64,000 nucleotides of DNA from Gammaproteobacteria bacterium (GTDB lineage: Bacteria; Pseudomonadota; Gammaproteobacteria; JASBUN01). A model generated the notes under the pieces. That model ran no database searches, was not told the origin of the DNA, and was given only the letters and a program-made list of their open reading frames with translations. Positions 31,238 to 40,869 of the stretch are shown one piece after another; positions within the stretch are counted from its first letter, which is position 1; each line of letters begins with the position of its first letter. The stretch covers positions 175,810-239,809 of the forward strand of contig JASBUN010000046.1 in the NCBI GenBank assembly GCA_030147845.1, in the 5' to 3' direction. Position numbers and translations under genes: made by a program.

Positions 31238-31975
31238 ATGGACGCGGCTCTGCCTGATATCGACGATGTAGAAATCGAGTGGATGGATTTGAGCGTCGCT
31301 GCATCCTTGGCGCTGCGCTTAGGCCACAAGCAGCAGGCGCTTTCGGCCTGGCGCTCTGCCCACGCGTTGTCAGATCAGTTTGACGAAAATGATCCTCGCC
31401 ACGCGACCAGTGTAAACAACCTCGCAGTCTCCTACCATCTCGACGCCGACCTGTCACAAGCCGAACGCACTTTTAACCGCGCCATGTCGCTGTGGAGAAG
31501 TGCCGAAAAATGGACCGCCTGCATGCAACTTCCCGCACGGGCACGCAGTTCATTATTTCATCTTCGCTTGGAGCAGCGGCACCGCGAGCACTACGATCAG
31601 CAATCGCGCTTGGACCACAAAAACCATCTTCTGGCCGGCTGCGCCGCGACCTTGAGTGGTCTGGCTGCGCTCCTCTATAGCACCGGTCGTACCGCGGACG
31701 CGCGCAAGCTGCATATGCGTGCGCTGGCGCTCCGACTGAGAGCGGCGTTGGAGAACGACGACGGCCTAGCTGCAATGCGACGAAATATCGGTAAGCCCCC
31801 CGATGAGCAACTCGCGCATAGCGCGCCGGGCGTTGAACTGGCTGATTTCCGCACCCATGCTCTAAACAATCAATGGATCATCGATTCGCCGCCGGTATTT
31901 ACCGACGTAGGCCGTTTGAAGTGCGCGCTTCACCTCGCTCATATCGTCAGTGTAGTCGCCCTCGATCATCGATAG
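31238..31975 (+). CDS. Hypothetical protein with TPR-like helices
   Basis: This ~245-residue soluble protein follows livF by 61 bases. Residues ~20-75 read like a tetratricopeptide pair (LALRLGHKQQALSAWRSAHAL and SVNNLAVSYHLDADLSQAERTFNRAM), and residues ~130-165 repeat the theme (SGLAALLYSTGRTADARKLHMRAL). No catalytic motif or signal peptide. The start chosen is the ATG at 31238; the longer upstream frame runs through livF. A protein-binding role is likely; no specific function can be assigned. Confidence 0.6.
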   Translation: MDAALPDIDDVEIEWMDLSVAASLALRLGHKQQALSAWRSAHALSDQFDENDPRHATSVNNLAVSYHLDADLSQAERTFNRAMSLWRSAEKWTACMQLPARARSSLFHLRLEQRHREHYDQQSRLDHKNHLLAGCAATLSGLAALLYSTGRTADARKLHMRALALRLRAALENDDGLAAMRRNIGKPPDEQLAHSAPGVELADFRTHALNNQWIIDSPPVFTDVGRLKCALHLAHIVSVVALDHR

Positions 31976-32130
31976 CGCCGACCGATGCTGCTTTTCGCCG
32001 CACCCGCGAAGTGCACCACCGATACCCTGTTTTCAACGACGCGGAGCGCGGTCCTGAGCATCCCGCGGAGACGGCAATCGCGCGTCACCTTTGTGAAGTG
32101 AACCGGTAAGCATGGTGATTTCGATTCAAT

Positions 32131-32159
32131 GGCGTGTGGTCCATGCTAGACCACACGCC
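32131..32159. terminator. Stem-loop between convergent genes
   Basis: Perfect 11-bp stem GGCGTGTGGTC / GACCACACGCC with a 7-base loop, lying 155 bases after the TPR-like gene and 24 bases beyond the stop of the convergent APC permease gene. There is no strong T-run on either side, so a bidirectional terminator is likely but not certain. Confidence 0.6.
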
Positions 32160-32183
32160 AGTGCGCTTTATCGATATGTAACT

Positions 32184-33770
32184 TCACCAGAAGATGAAGT
32201 AGCCCAACGCAACGCAACCGAAGCCGCCGGCGAGCGCCAGATACGGTAGGATACCCGAATTTTTGGGCCCAAGTTCCGTCTCTCCGGACAATAGTAAGTC
32301 ATGCCACATATGTTTCGGAAATTGGCCTCGATCTCGAATGTAATGACGGAAAATGAACACTGGTAACACGAGCGCCGCGGAAAGAAAGCCCGCAAGCAGC
32401 GTACCCTTGCCCCAAACATTGGCGCCTGCTCCCAGCAGAAACGCGTTGACGTAGCCCAATACGGCGCCACTCGCCAATAGCCAGTTCGGGCACTTAAATG
32501 GCCGAGCTACATTGGGATTGTCCCGGCGATGTATCCAACCAGCTTGCAGATTGAGGAAGTTGAATATCAGATAATTGACGTTCGAAACCGCCAGCACGAA
32601 TAGATAATTCGACATCATCAACAACACGAGATTGAAAGCCAAATCGGTCCACATGGCGTACGTTGGCACTCCATGCCGATTGGATTGCCCAAGGTACTTC
32701 ATGAGCCAGCCGTCCTCGCCGCCTTGGTGCAGCGTTCTGGACGATCCAGACATGGCCGTTATAATGGCAAGAATCAGGGTAAAAAATAGCATCAGTATGA
32801 TGATATTGGTGATAATGGGGCCGAAGTGCACCATCTCCGCCAGCGCTTTGCCCATGCCGGAACCATCTGCGATGCCCGGTGACAACATACCCTTGGTACC
32901 CAACACGCCCTGGAAAATCGTCGGTATGGTGACGTAGGCGATGATACACAGCACGCCGGAATATACGATTGCACGCCAATTATCGCGCGCGGGGTCCTTG
33001 AACTCACTCATGTAGCAGACGGCGGTTTCAAATGCGTAGGCCGACCAGGCGGCAATAAACAAGCCCCCGCAAAACAACTTCCAGCCGTCAAGGTTCCAGT
33101 GCCCGCGCACAATGTTGCCGGCTGCATCGAGCGCCAACGGCTCGAACGGCGAAAAATTACTTAGATGTACGCTACCCTGAATTAGCGGCAGGATCGATAC
33201 TAAAAGTAGCGGTAACAGCGTTCCCACGGCGAGGATTCTCTGAATACGTGCCGTACGCAAAATTCCACGATGCTGAATCCAAAAAGCTGCAAGCAGAATG
33301 GCGGCGCCAAGAATGAAAGTGGCATTGATTCGTAGTGTCAGACCGCTAGCCAAAAATCCGAGATCCAGAATTGTGATTTGCCACGTATTGATGGGCGCAC
33401 CGGGCAGGAAAAATATCGACAACAGGTAACCAGCGCCCAGTCCGGCGCCAATGGCCAACACCGGCGTCCAGGCGAGCCAGTTGCACCACAAGGAAATAGG
33501 CGCGGCTATTTTACTGTAGCGAATCCAGGCCGTGGCTCCGTGAACCGCTGTACCACCCGTTTTTGACGGATGCAGCCCGGCGATCTCGGCATACGTGAAT
33601 GCATTGATGAAGCCCATGAGCACCGACAGCGTCCAAACCAACGGCGCGACCGCGCCCACCGTGGCCGATATGCCTCCCATCGAAAAAAGAACCAGCGCAG
33701 GCACACCTGCAGCGACAAAAAATGCGTCCTTCCAGTTTATATCTCGGCGCATAGTGGACTTATAGGTCAT
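32184..33770 (-). CDS. APC family permease
   Basis: The 528-residue protein has ~12-14 membrane segments. Helix 1 contains FSMGGISATVGAVAPLVW and helix 2-3 FTYAEIAGLHPSKTGGTAVHG, both APC-superfamily features. It is a different subfamily from the permease at 24.4 kb (longer loops, large TAWIRY insertion). Its substrate is unknown; amino acids or amines fit. It is convergent with the TPR-like gene and upstream of nothing on its strand until the gfa group, 650 bases away, which reads the same way. Confidence 0.85.
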   Translation of the reverse strand: MTYKSTMRRDINWKDAFFVAAGVPALVLFSMGGISATVGAVAPLVWTLSVLMGFINAFTYAEIAGLHPSKTGGTAVHGATAWIRYSKIAAPISLWCNWLAWTPVLAIGAGLGAGYLLSIFFLPGAPINTWQITILDLGFLASGLTLRINATFILGAAILLAAFWIQHRGILRTARIQRILAVGTLLPLLLVSILPLIQGSVHLSNFSPFEPLALDAAGNIVRGHWNLDGWKLFCGGLFIAAWSAYAFETAVCYMSEFKDPARDNWRAIVYSGVLCIIAYVTIPTIFQGVLGTKGMLSPGIADGSGMGKALAEMVHFGPIITNIIILMLFFTLILAIITAMSGSSRTLHQGGEDGWLMKYLGQSNRHGVPTYAMWTDLAFNLVLLMMSNYLFVLAVSNVNYLIFNFLNLQAGWIHRRDNPNVARPFKCPNWLLASGAVLGYVNAFLLGAGANVWGKGTLLAGFLSAALVLPVFIFRHYIRDRGQFPKHMWHDLLLSGETELGPKNSGILPYLALAGGFGCVALGYFIFW

Positions 33771-34419
33771 GCGATCACTCCTCTGTCTACGGAAAGCTCG
33801 ATATACGATATTTCTGCAGCTATTATTTTTCTCCGATTCTGTTTTTCCGGAAGATCCCGATTCATCGGTTAGATCGGGTATTGTTATACTTGGTGTGGCA
33901 GCAACGTTTTATATCGATACGAATGGTGAGAAGTTATTCGTATACCGAACTGCTCAACGCGGGCGCTGAGCGTACAGTACGTGTTGAGTCGAAGTGCTTT
34001 CGGGTAGTTTGGGTAAGCCAGAATATTTCGATCGGCGCTAGTAACGTCATGCCTCGTCATAGCTGCGCTATGGCGCGGATTTAGTTCAGGCTGCTCCCCC
34101 ACTGCCATCACGTCGTTAGTTGACATAACTTCGCTTCCACGGTTGATCTCTGGCACGGGCTGCATCGCTATACTGGGACAGTCCTTGGACTGCTATCAGT
34201 AAAGTGCCAGCCGTCGAAATCTGAACTCTGCTCTTTGGCGTGCGCTTAATCTTAGTGACGCTTTTTATTGTATAGGTCGAATAGTCACGGACGGCGCCAC
34301 GACGATCAATGTCCCTTGAGCGATACCTCCTTGAGGGTAGTTAGCGCCACCGCACGCACGTTCTGGCATTGCCGAGCGGTACTATCCGCTCATGTTCCCG
34401 GCTCGATCACAGCCAAACG
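33771..34419. other. Intergenic region without recognised features
   Basis: About 650 bases between the APC permease start and the gfa stop, both minus strand. Short open frames have no domain character. It should contain the permease promoter; I see no confident hexamers. Confidence 0.35.
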
Positions 34420-34869
34420 TCAGGACGACAGCGGGTCGCTACCGGTGTTCGGTAAGCCCTCGCTAAATTGCTTTAGATCGTCGGTAAGGGCGTAATAATC
34501 ACCCTTGCTGGCCACGTATATGTGCGCGCACATGTACAACTCAGTCGGTTCGTCCAAGCTTCCGGCGCTTATACTGATAATTGCACGATCGATTCGATCC
34601 CAGAACAAACTGGAGCCGCAAAGCTTACAAAAGCCGCGCCGTACATTGGCCGGTTTGCAATACCATTGCAGGCATGACTTGTCATCGTGAATTGTCAGCG
34701 CCTGACGATCTACGGCCGTATATGCGGCAAAATGGCCGTTAAAATGTCGGCAGTCGGAACAGTGGCATGCGACGACCGGCCGCAGCGAAGCTGAAACCGA
34801 GTAGCGCACGGCGCCACAGAGGCAACCTCCACCATGCAAGCGATGTTTACCGACTGATGTGTCGCACAC
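34420..34869 (-). CDS. GFA (glutathione-dependent formaldehyde-activating) domain protein
   Basis: The 149-residue protein has the zinc-binding pattern of the CENP-V/GFA fold: GGCLCGAVRYSV, ACHCSDCRHFNG and GFCKLCGSSLFW. In Paracoccus Gfa, family members speed formation of S-hydroxymethylglutathione, but many GFA-domain proteins have other roles. As the last gene of the N-methylglutamate block, a part in handling formaldehyde from demethylation is plausible. No glutathione-dependent formaldehyde dehydrogenase lies in this window. Confidence 0.85.
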   Translation of the reverse strand: MCDTSVGKHRLHGGGCLCGAVRYSVSASLRPVVACHCSDCRHFNGHFAAYTAVDRQALTIHDDKSCLQWYCKPANVRRGFCKLCGSSLFWDRIDRAIISISAGSLDEPTELYMCAHIYVASKGDYYALTDDLKQFSEGLPNTGSDPLSS

Positions 34870-34918
34870 GGCTCATTCTTCAAGCAAGACCGCCGACGCG
34901 TACTCGAACGCGGTGCGT

Positions 34919-35515
34919 TTATAGGGGGGACGGGTCCGCTTCAACCAATCGCCATTGAGGTTGGAATCCAAGCACCTGCACATCACTCGGCATGTGTGGA
35001 TTGAATAGGCAATTGTGCCAGTAGGTGACTTGATACGCCGGGTCATCCTGTTCGAATCGGCGCACCGTGCATGGCAAAACGTAGCGCTGCCGAGCATGCT
35101 CGAATTCGAGTCGGCAGTGATCAGCCTTAAGCAAAGCATCAACCAGCGGCGAAACACCCGGAAACAGCGCTGCTAGCTCATCGGAAAACTCGCTGGCATG
35201 CTGATAGTAGGCTTCTGCCAGCTTCTGTAGCACGGATTCCATACGTTGCACTGGGTCTACGGTACGCAGATAAACGTGTCGGAATTCCGCCGCGGTTGTT
35301 TCCGCGGAACGCTTATTGATGACGACAACGATCGGGCCGATTTTCTGGCCGTTGAGATACAACTGCGGCCGCATCCCGGGACCGGGGCGTCCGGCGTCAC
35401 GACGTACCGCAAACTGACGAATGCGGCATTGCCAGGCCAAAAACCGGTCCCTAAGAATGTTCTCGACCGCATCCATATCGGCGCCGTGTGTGTGCATTCT
35501 GGTCATCATCGGCAT
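34919..35515 (-). CDS. Conserved-looking protein of unknown function in the mgs operon
   Basis: This ~198-residue protein has no motif I recognise. It is soluble and moderately basic, with a central segment GPIVVVINKRSAETTAAEFRHVYLR and a Cys-containing C-terminal half (YVLPCTVRRFEQDDP, YWHNCLFNPHMPS). The start is ambiguous because GTG and several ATG codons cluster; the ATG at 35515 has GGAG just upstream. It lies 78 bases after the 128-residue unknown gene and 49 before gfa, so it is probably co-transcribed with mgsABC. Confidence 0.6.
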   Translation of the reverse strand: MPMMTRMHTHGADMDAVENILRDRFLAWQCRIRQFAVRRDAGRPGPGMRPQLYLNGQKIGPIVVVINKRSAETTAAEFRHVYLRTVDPVQRMESVLQKLAEAYYQHASEFSDELAALFPGVSPLVDALLKADHCRLEFEHARQRYVLPCTVRRFEQDDPAYQVTYWHNCLFNPHMPSDVQVLGFQPQWRLVEADPSPL

Positions 35516-35596
35516 CACTCCAACTGGTCAAAGCGGGTGGCCCGTTTTCGGCGCAGCGCACCCGTTTCCGTCGAGGTTGATTCGACCTGCAAGTCG

Positions 35597-35983
35597 TCAA
35601 AACTTCGAATACGCGCGATTCAGATCGACCATTGGATGCTTTGGCGACATCTGAAACTTTATCAATAGTTCGCGTGCGATCATGTCGCGATCCTGCTGAT
35701 TATCGGGAAGATGTATGTCACTCGGAACCTGCACCCATCCATTGATGTTGCGGTCGAATACCGCGGGTTTCCCTTCTTCATATCCCATATGCACGTCTTC
35801 CAACCAATTGAGATCCTTCCATCCCATGGTATCGATGTACGTTTTCAAAAACGGCGTCATTTTTTCGAGATCGGGAACCAGATTGACGTCATACCGATAG
35901 CCAATATGCTGCCCGATCCACTTCTCACGTTCGGTATCGACACCATCGCCGGTTATGAATTTGTCGAGATCTTTCTCTGCCAT
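35597..35983 (-). CDS. Small protein of unknown function directly after mgsC
   Basis: The 128-residue protein is acidic and Trp-rich, without signal peptide or membrane helix. Notable stretches are EREKWIGQHIGYRYDVNLVP, DTMGWKDLNWLEDVHMGYEE and a final MSPKHPMVDLNRAYSKF. I cannot assign a family. It begins 13 bases after mgsC with good spacing, which ties it to N-methylglutamate metabolism; it could be a small subunit or an assembly protein. Confidence 0.65.
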   Translation of the reverse strand: MAEKDLDKFITGDGVDTEREKWIGQHIGYRYDVNLVPDLEKMTPFLKTYIDTMGWKDLNWLEDVHMGYEEGKPAVFDRNINGWVQVPSDIHLPDNQQDRDMIARELLIKFQMSPKHPMVDLNRAYSKF

Positions 35984-35996
35984 GATCGTCTCCCAA

Positions 35997-37385
35997 TTAA
36001 TACCGGGTCATATCGGGACGACCCACGGTGTGTTGTGAGCCAGCCAGAGGAACTTGCGCCATCGCCGATGCTTCCATAGTCAAAGCCGCGAGATCTTCCG
36101 GCTCCAGTGAATGCACATTGGTCTTGGCGCATGCGCGCGCAAAAAGTTGCGCCTCGATGGTCAGCGTGTGTAGAAAATTGTAGACGCGCTCCGCCGCCTC
36201 ATCGGGATTCAGTCGCGCTCTCAACTTAGGATCTTGGGTCGCCACCCCTACCGGGCATCGGCCCGTGTGGCAGTGATAACAATAACCGGCATCCACGCCC
36301 ACCTCGGCGGGATAATCGGCCTCGTCTATGTCTTTATTGCAGTTGAGCGCGATCAGCGCCGAATGACCAATGGCCACTGCGTCGGCGCCCAACGCCAGAG
36401 CCTTGGCCAGATCCGCGCCATTGCGGATACCACCCGCATAGATCAAAGAGATCTCGCCACTCTTGCCGACATCGTCAAGCGCCTTCCGTGCCTGGCGTAT
36501 GGCGGCTATGCCCGGCACCCCGGTTTCTTCCGTCGCCAAATGCGGGCCCGCACCGGTACTACCTTCCATACCGTCGATGTAGATGCAGTCGGGGTCCGTC
36601 TTGGCCGCCATGCGCACGTCATCATAAACGCGGGCGGAACCCAATTTGAGTTGGATCGGAATCTCCCAATTGGTCGCCTCGCGTATCTCTTGGATCTTCA
36701 GTGCCAAATCATCCGGGCCAAGCCAGTCCGGATGACGCGCCGGTGAGCGTTGATCGATGCCAGCCGGCAAAGACCGCATTTCCGCCACTTGGTCGGTAAC
36801 CTTTTGCCCCATGAGGTGACCGCCCATTCCGACCTTACAGCCTTGACCAATGAAAAACTCACAACCGTCAGCGAGTCGCAAATGGTGTGGATTAAAGCCG
36901 TAACGAGACTGAATGCACTGGTAATACCATTTCTCGGAATAGCGGCGTTCATCCGGAATCATGCCACCCTCTCCGGAACAAGTCGCTGATCCGGCCATGG
37001 TGGCTCCACGCGCCAAGGCAGTCTTGGCTTCATAACTCAACGCACCGAAACTCATGCCGGTAATATAGACCGGGATGTCCAGCACCAACGGACGTTTCGC
37101 GCGCGGACCAAGTACCGTCTTGGTGATACACTTCTCGCGATACCCTTCGATAACGAAACGCGTCAGCGTGCCCGGCAGAAAGGTCAAGTCATCCCACGTC
37201 GGGATATGCTTGAACAACGAGAACCCACGCATACGATAGCGGCCCAGCTCGGCCTTGATGTGTATATCGTCAATGACATGCGGTGGAAATATAAAACTCG
37301 AGCCGAGGAGACTTCGGTTTCGACCTTCGAGTTTACCTTCCGTACGGGCGACAGCGGCGTCCGCGTCTTTCTTGGATACGCTCAT
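35997..37385 (-). CDS. mgsC: N-methylglutamate synthase subunit C (FMN-binding glutamate synthase domain)
   Basis: The 462-residue protein is a stand-alone glutamate-synthase central/FMN domain (GlxD/MgsC). It contains ITGMSFGALSYEAKTALARGA, IQLKLGSARVYDDVRMA, IDGMEGSTGAGPHLA and the Fe-S region CYHCHTGRCPVGVATQDP. With MgsA and MgsB it combines ammonia or methylamine from a glutamyl amide with 2-oxoglutarate. An N-terminal extension of ~60 residues includes DIHIKAELGRYRMRG. It follows mgsB by 21 bases. Confidence 0.9.
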   Translation of the reverse strand: MSVSKKDADAAVARTEGKLEGRNRSLLGSSFIFPPHVIDDIHIKAELGRYRMRGFSLFKHIPTWDDLTFLPGTLTRFVIEGYREKCITKTVLGPRAKRPLVLDIPVYITGMSFGALSYEAKTALARGATMAGSATCSGEGGMIPDERRYSEKWYYQCIQSRYGFNPHHLRLADGCEFFIGQGCKVGMGGHLMGQKVTDQVAEMRSLPAGIDQRSPARHPDWLGPDDLALKIQEIREATNWEIPIQLKLGSARVYDDVRMAAKTDPDCIYIDGMEGSTGAGPHLATEETGVPGIAAIRQARKALDDVGKSGEISLIYAGGIRNGADLAKALALGADAVAIGHSALIALNCNKDIDEADYPAEVGVDAGYCYHCHTGRCPVGVATQDPKLRARLNPDEAAERVYNFLHTLTIEAQLFARACAKTNVHSLEPEDLAALTMEASAMAQVPLAGSQHTVGRPDMTRY

Positions 37386-37406
37386 GTTAAAATCCTCGGT
37401 TAATCT

Positions 37407-38249
37407 TCACAGAACCAGCTTCTTTTCCATCGGTTCAAGATTGTCGTAGTTCCAAAGCTGCTTACCCGAAATAATTTTTGTGATATTTTCAATTCCGTTC
37501 GGCGCTTCGAGCCCGTACATCGCCAGCTTATGGGTTAGCCATTTCACGTCGGTATCCGTCATCTCGCCGACCACAGCATCAACACCCAGGCTTTCATATT
37601 TACCCGCGATATAAATCGTGCCGTCATACATCGAGTCACCAAGATTCGGGCCTGAATCGCCCAAAATGACCATGCGCCCACGCTGCATCATAAAGCCGCT
37701 GTTCATTCCAACCCGGCCGCCGACAATGATCGTGCCGCCCTTCTGATCGATACCGACCCGACTTCCGGCGTCGCCTTTACACACAAGATCGCCGCCGCGC
37801 ATCGCCGCACCAAATGTGGATCCGGCGTTTTTTTCTATGACCACCGTGCCGGCCATCATATTTTCCGCGCACGACCATCCAACTCGGCCACTAATACGCA
37901 CATTCGGTCCATCGATGAGACCACAGCCGAAGTAGCCGAGACTACCCTCAAAGTTCAGGTTTAGACGGTTCAAAATACCGACACCAAGTGAGTGCTTAGC
38001 ACCAGGATTTTTCACGTTGATGGTGCCGTGTCCTTGCTTCATCAACTCACGAATTCTAAGATTGACGTCGGTGATACTCAGTTCGGCAGCGTCGATTTCG
38101 GCTACTTTATTGAAATCGACTTCGAACGCTCCGGGATAAAGGAAATTCTCTTCCGCCGCCGGATCAAAGAAGGTCTGCTGCGTTCGTCCCGCAAGCTGCT
38201 CCGTGTGCATGCCCAAATCATGGGAATCTCTATGCTTCAGCTGTGCCAT
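37407..38249 (-). CDS. mgsB: N-methylglutamate synthase subunit B (GXGXG domain)
   Basis: The 280-residue protein matches the glutamate-synthase C-terminal beta-helix (GlxC/MgsB): repeated glycine-rich turns such as LNFEGSLGYFGCGLIDGPNV, GRVGWSCAENMMAGTVVIE and GGTIIVGGRVGMNSGFMMQ. The domain bridges the glutaminase and FMN subunits. It overlaps mgsA by 13 bases, indicating translational coupling. Confidence 0.9.
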   Translation of the reverse strand: MAQLKHRDSHDLGMHTEQLAGRTQQTFFDPAAEENFLYPGAFEVDFNKVAEIDAAELSITDVNLRIRELMKQGHGTINVKNPGAKHSLGVGILNRLNLNFEGSLGYFGCGLIDGPNVRISGRVGWSCAENMMAGTVVIEKNAGSTFGAAMRGGDLVCKGDAGSRVGIDQKGGTIIVGGRVGMNSGFMMQRGRMVILGDSGPNLGDSMYDGTIYIAGKYESLGVDAVVGEMTDTDVKWLTHKLAMYGLEAPNGIENITKIISGKQLWNYDNLEPMEKKLVL

Positions 38250-39172
38250 ACTCGTACCTCGCCCTCATACGGATCGAACGTATCGATCTCATGCGGAAAA
38301 ATACTTCGAATCGCCACTTCCTCGGAGGCCATGACAACGAAGTCGTCGCTTTCATAGAGAACCAGCGGCTTGGCTGCCATGGAATCTTTAGCAATACCCA
38401 GCGAGTTGGATGTCGCAACTATATAAGTAAACACGCCATCCAGATCGCTTACCGATTGCCTCATGGCAGCTTCGAGCTCGATTCCTTGCTCCAACTTGTC
38501 GGCAATGTAAACGGCGATCAATTCCGAATCACAGTTCGATTTAAAACGATGCCCCTTGTGTTCCAAGCGCCGACGGGCTGTCCAATAATTGGTTAACTGT
38601 CCATTATGGACGACCGCGACGTCGCTATACGGATAAGCCCAGTAGGGATGCGCCGAGCGGATATCAACGTCGGATTCGGTAGCCATACGGGTATGGCCCA
38701 TACCGTGCGTACCCTGAAATCCATTTAAATGATATTGTCCTGATACGCGTTTAGCATCGCCCAAGTCCTTAATAAGTTCCAAGGCTGAGCCTATCGAGAG
38801 AATCTCGACACTCTCGATATCCTCGATATAATTGGCAAGCTCTTCCATGTCGCCGTCATAGGTAAACACGACGCGGCGCGCGTATTCCGTCGCTTCGTCA
38901 TCCGATAAAATAGTAGCTCCCCGTTCCTTCAATTTTTCGGTGACGAGCTCTATACGGGCGGCCATCTTTTTGTGAATGTCGAATCCTTTCTCCACTTCGG
39001 CGCCTTCGGCGACCTTGTAACGCATGATATGGCGATCATCCTGAGGCACGCCATATAACGCATAGCCGGTCGAGTCGGGGCCGCGGTGCTTTAGCGCCTG
39101 GAGCATCGCGGTCATTTCCGAGCCCACGTCCGCGCTTGATCCCTTGTGTATCAAGCCTGCAATTCCGCACAT
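38237..39172 (-). CDS. mgsA: N-methylglutamate synthase subunit A (class II glutamine amidotransferase)
   Basis: The 311-residue Ntn-type amidotransferase begins MCGIAGLIHKG, with the nucleophilic Cys2 exposed after Met removal. LKHRGPDSTGYALYG, MGHTRMATESDVD and VVHNGQLTNYW are the usual glutamine-site motifs. In the pathway it would release methylamine from gamma-glutamylmethylamide for use by MgsBC. It is 87 bases downstream of the glutamine-synthetase-like gene. Confidence 0.9.
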   Translation of the reverse strand: MCGIAGLIHKGSSADVGSEMTAMLQALKHRGPDSTGYALYGVPQDDRHIMRYKVAEGAEVEKGFDIHKKMAARIELVTEKLKERGATILSDDEATEYARRVVFTYDGDMEELANYIEDIESVEILSIGSALELIKDLGDAKRVSGQYHLNGFQGTHGMGHTRMATESDVDIRSAHPYWAYPYSDVAVVHNGQLTNYWTARRRLEHKGHRFKSNCDSELIAVYIADKLEQGIELEAAMRQSVSDLDGVFTYIVATSNSLGIAKDSMAAKPLVLYESDDFVVMASEEVAIRSIFPHEIDTFDPYEGEVRVWHS

Positions 39173-39259
39173 CTTGTATACCCTCCAAATTCTGAAGACG
39201 AAGAGCGAGCATTAATGCAAGAGCGATATCTGCTCCCGCGTATAGTCAGGTAGTTTTCG

Positions 39260-40732
39260 CTACGGCAAATAATCCAAGTATGTCTTGACGTCCCATTCGG
39301 TCACGGTGTGATTGAATCGCTCCCACTCATCATTTTTATAGTGCTGAAAGACCCGATACATTTCGTCCGGCATCGCTGAACGTATAGTTTCATCTGTGGC
39401 CAGAGCTTTGAGCGCGTCACCCAAGGACATCGGTAGACGTCGTACTTCCTTTCCCGCTTCCATGGCTTCGTAGATGTTTCGCTCCTCCGGTTCGCCAGGG
39501 TCCAGTTCGGCATCCAATCCATGATCGAATGCTTTAAGCAATGCCGCACCCATCAGATACGGATTGACCATCGAATCTACCGAGCGGTATTCGAAACGCC
39601 CCGGCGCGGACACGCGCAACCCACAGGTACGATTTTGATAACCCCAGTCGGCAAATACCGGCGCCCAAAAGCCTGTATCCCAGAGGCGCCGGTACGAGTT
39701 GACTGTCGATGAACCAATGGCCGTCAGCGCCGGCAGATGTTCGATCACGCCGCCGATACACTTAAGCCCGACCGGTCCGGGCTTACGCTCATCGATGCTG
39801 GGATCCGGCATAAACATATTGTTGCCATCGACCTTATAGCTGAACACATCGGGCATCGCCGGCAGCGGATCATGATGTAGCATGTTGACTTTGGTCTCAC
39901 CACCGTTCCATAACGACACATTGTGGTGACAGCCGGACGCTGAAACGCCCATAAACGGCTTGGTCATAAAACAGGCAATCAAGTTATTCTCGCGGGCCAC
40001 CTGTGCGCATATTTGACGGTAGGTGGTTAGCCGGTCGCTATTACGAAGCACATCGTCGTACATCCAATTCAATTCCAACTGTCCCGGCGCGTCTTCATGG
40101 TCGCCTTGAATCATGTCCAAACCCATGGCCTGGCTGTACTCGATGACCTTCATAAAGACAGGACGAAGTTCCTCGAACTGATCGACGTGATAGCAGTTTG
40201 GTTTGGTCACGCCGCCGCTCGGCGCACCGTTTTCGCCGCGCTTGAGCCACATCATTTCCGGTTCCGTGCCAACACGCAGATGCAATCCACCATGCTTTTC
40301 CTTGAACTCCTGGTGGAAAAGACAAAGATTGCCGCGACAATCTGACGTCAAATGACCACCAGGATTCTGGCGTTCTTCGCGGTTGCGGAAACAGGTGCAA
40401 AATACCCGCGCTACACGCTTGTCCCACGGTAGCTGACAAAATGTTTCCGGGTCCGGTATACCGACCAGTTCTGACGCCTCCGGCCCATAACCGATGTAGC
40501 GCCCGCCGCGATCGAGAAATAAATTTGCGGTAGAGCCGTATACCAATTGAAATCCGCGTTCTGCCGTTCGCTCCCAATGATCTGCAGGAATGCCTTTGCC
40601 TACGATGCGGCCGGTAACCGACACAAACTGAAAGTAGATATATTGGATTCCGAGTTCGTTTATTAGTTCTCGAACTTGCTTCACTAGCGCATCGCGACCC
40701 GGTGCATTTACGTGTTTATCTAAGTCAGTCAT
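39260..40732 (-). CDS. glnT: Type III glutamine synthetase-like ligase, putative gamma-glutamylmethylamide synthetase
   Basis: The 490-residue protein has the GlnT/GmaS layout: an N-terminal beta-grasp (IQYIYFQFVSVTGRIVGKGIP), the GTEPEMMW metal-site segment, QGDHEDAPGQLELNW, the ATP-site FMTKPFMGVSASGCHHNVSLW and a final catalytic region with RCGLRVS-like NRTCGLRVSAPGRFEYR. With mgsABC just downstream, synthesis of gamma-glutamylmethylamide from glutamate, methylamine and ATP is the best reading; ordinary glutamine synthesis or another glutamyl amide remains possible. Confidence 0.82.
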   Translation of the reverse strand: MTDLDKHVNAPGRDALVKQVRELINELGIQYIYFQFVSVTGRIVGKGIPADHWERTAERGFQLVYGSTANLFLDRGGRYIGYGPEASELVGIPDPETFCQLPWDKRVARVFCTCFRNREERQNPGGHLTSDCRGNLCLFHQEFKEKHGGLHLRVGTEPEMMWLKRGENGAPSGGVTKPNCYHVDQFEELRPVFMKVIEYSQAMGLDMIQGDHEDAPGQLELNWMYDDVLRNSDRLTTYRQICAQVARENNLIACFMTKPFMGVSASGCHHNVSLWNGGETKVNMLHHDPLPAMPDVFSYKVDGNNMFMPDPSIDERKPGPVGLKCIGGVIEHLPALTAIGSSTVNSYRRLWDTGFWAPVFADWGYQNRTCGLRVSAPGRFEYRSVDSMVNPYLMGAALLKAFDHGLDAELDPGEPEERNIYEAMEAGKEVRRLPMSLGDALKALATDETIRSAMPDEMYRVFQHYKNDEWERFNHTVTEWDVKTYLDYLP

Positions 40733-40869
40733 GCTGTTTTTCCTTTACTCTGATATCGGTTCGAATTGAGCGTAGGCCTAACCCGCTGGCTACGTGACCA
40801 CATCATCTAGTGCCGTACCAGCAGCCCAAATCCTGACGACGCCCAACGCGACGGACTCGCAGGTTCACA

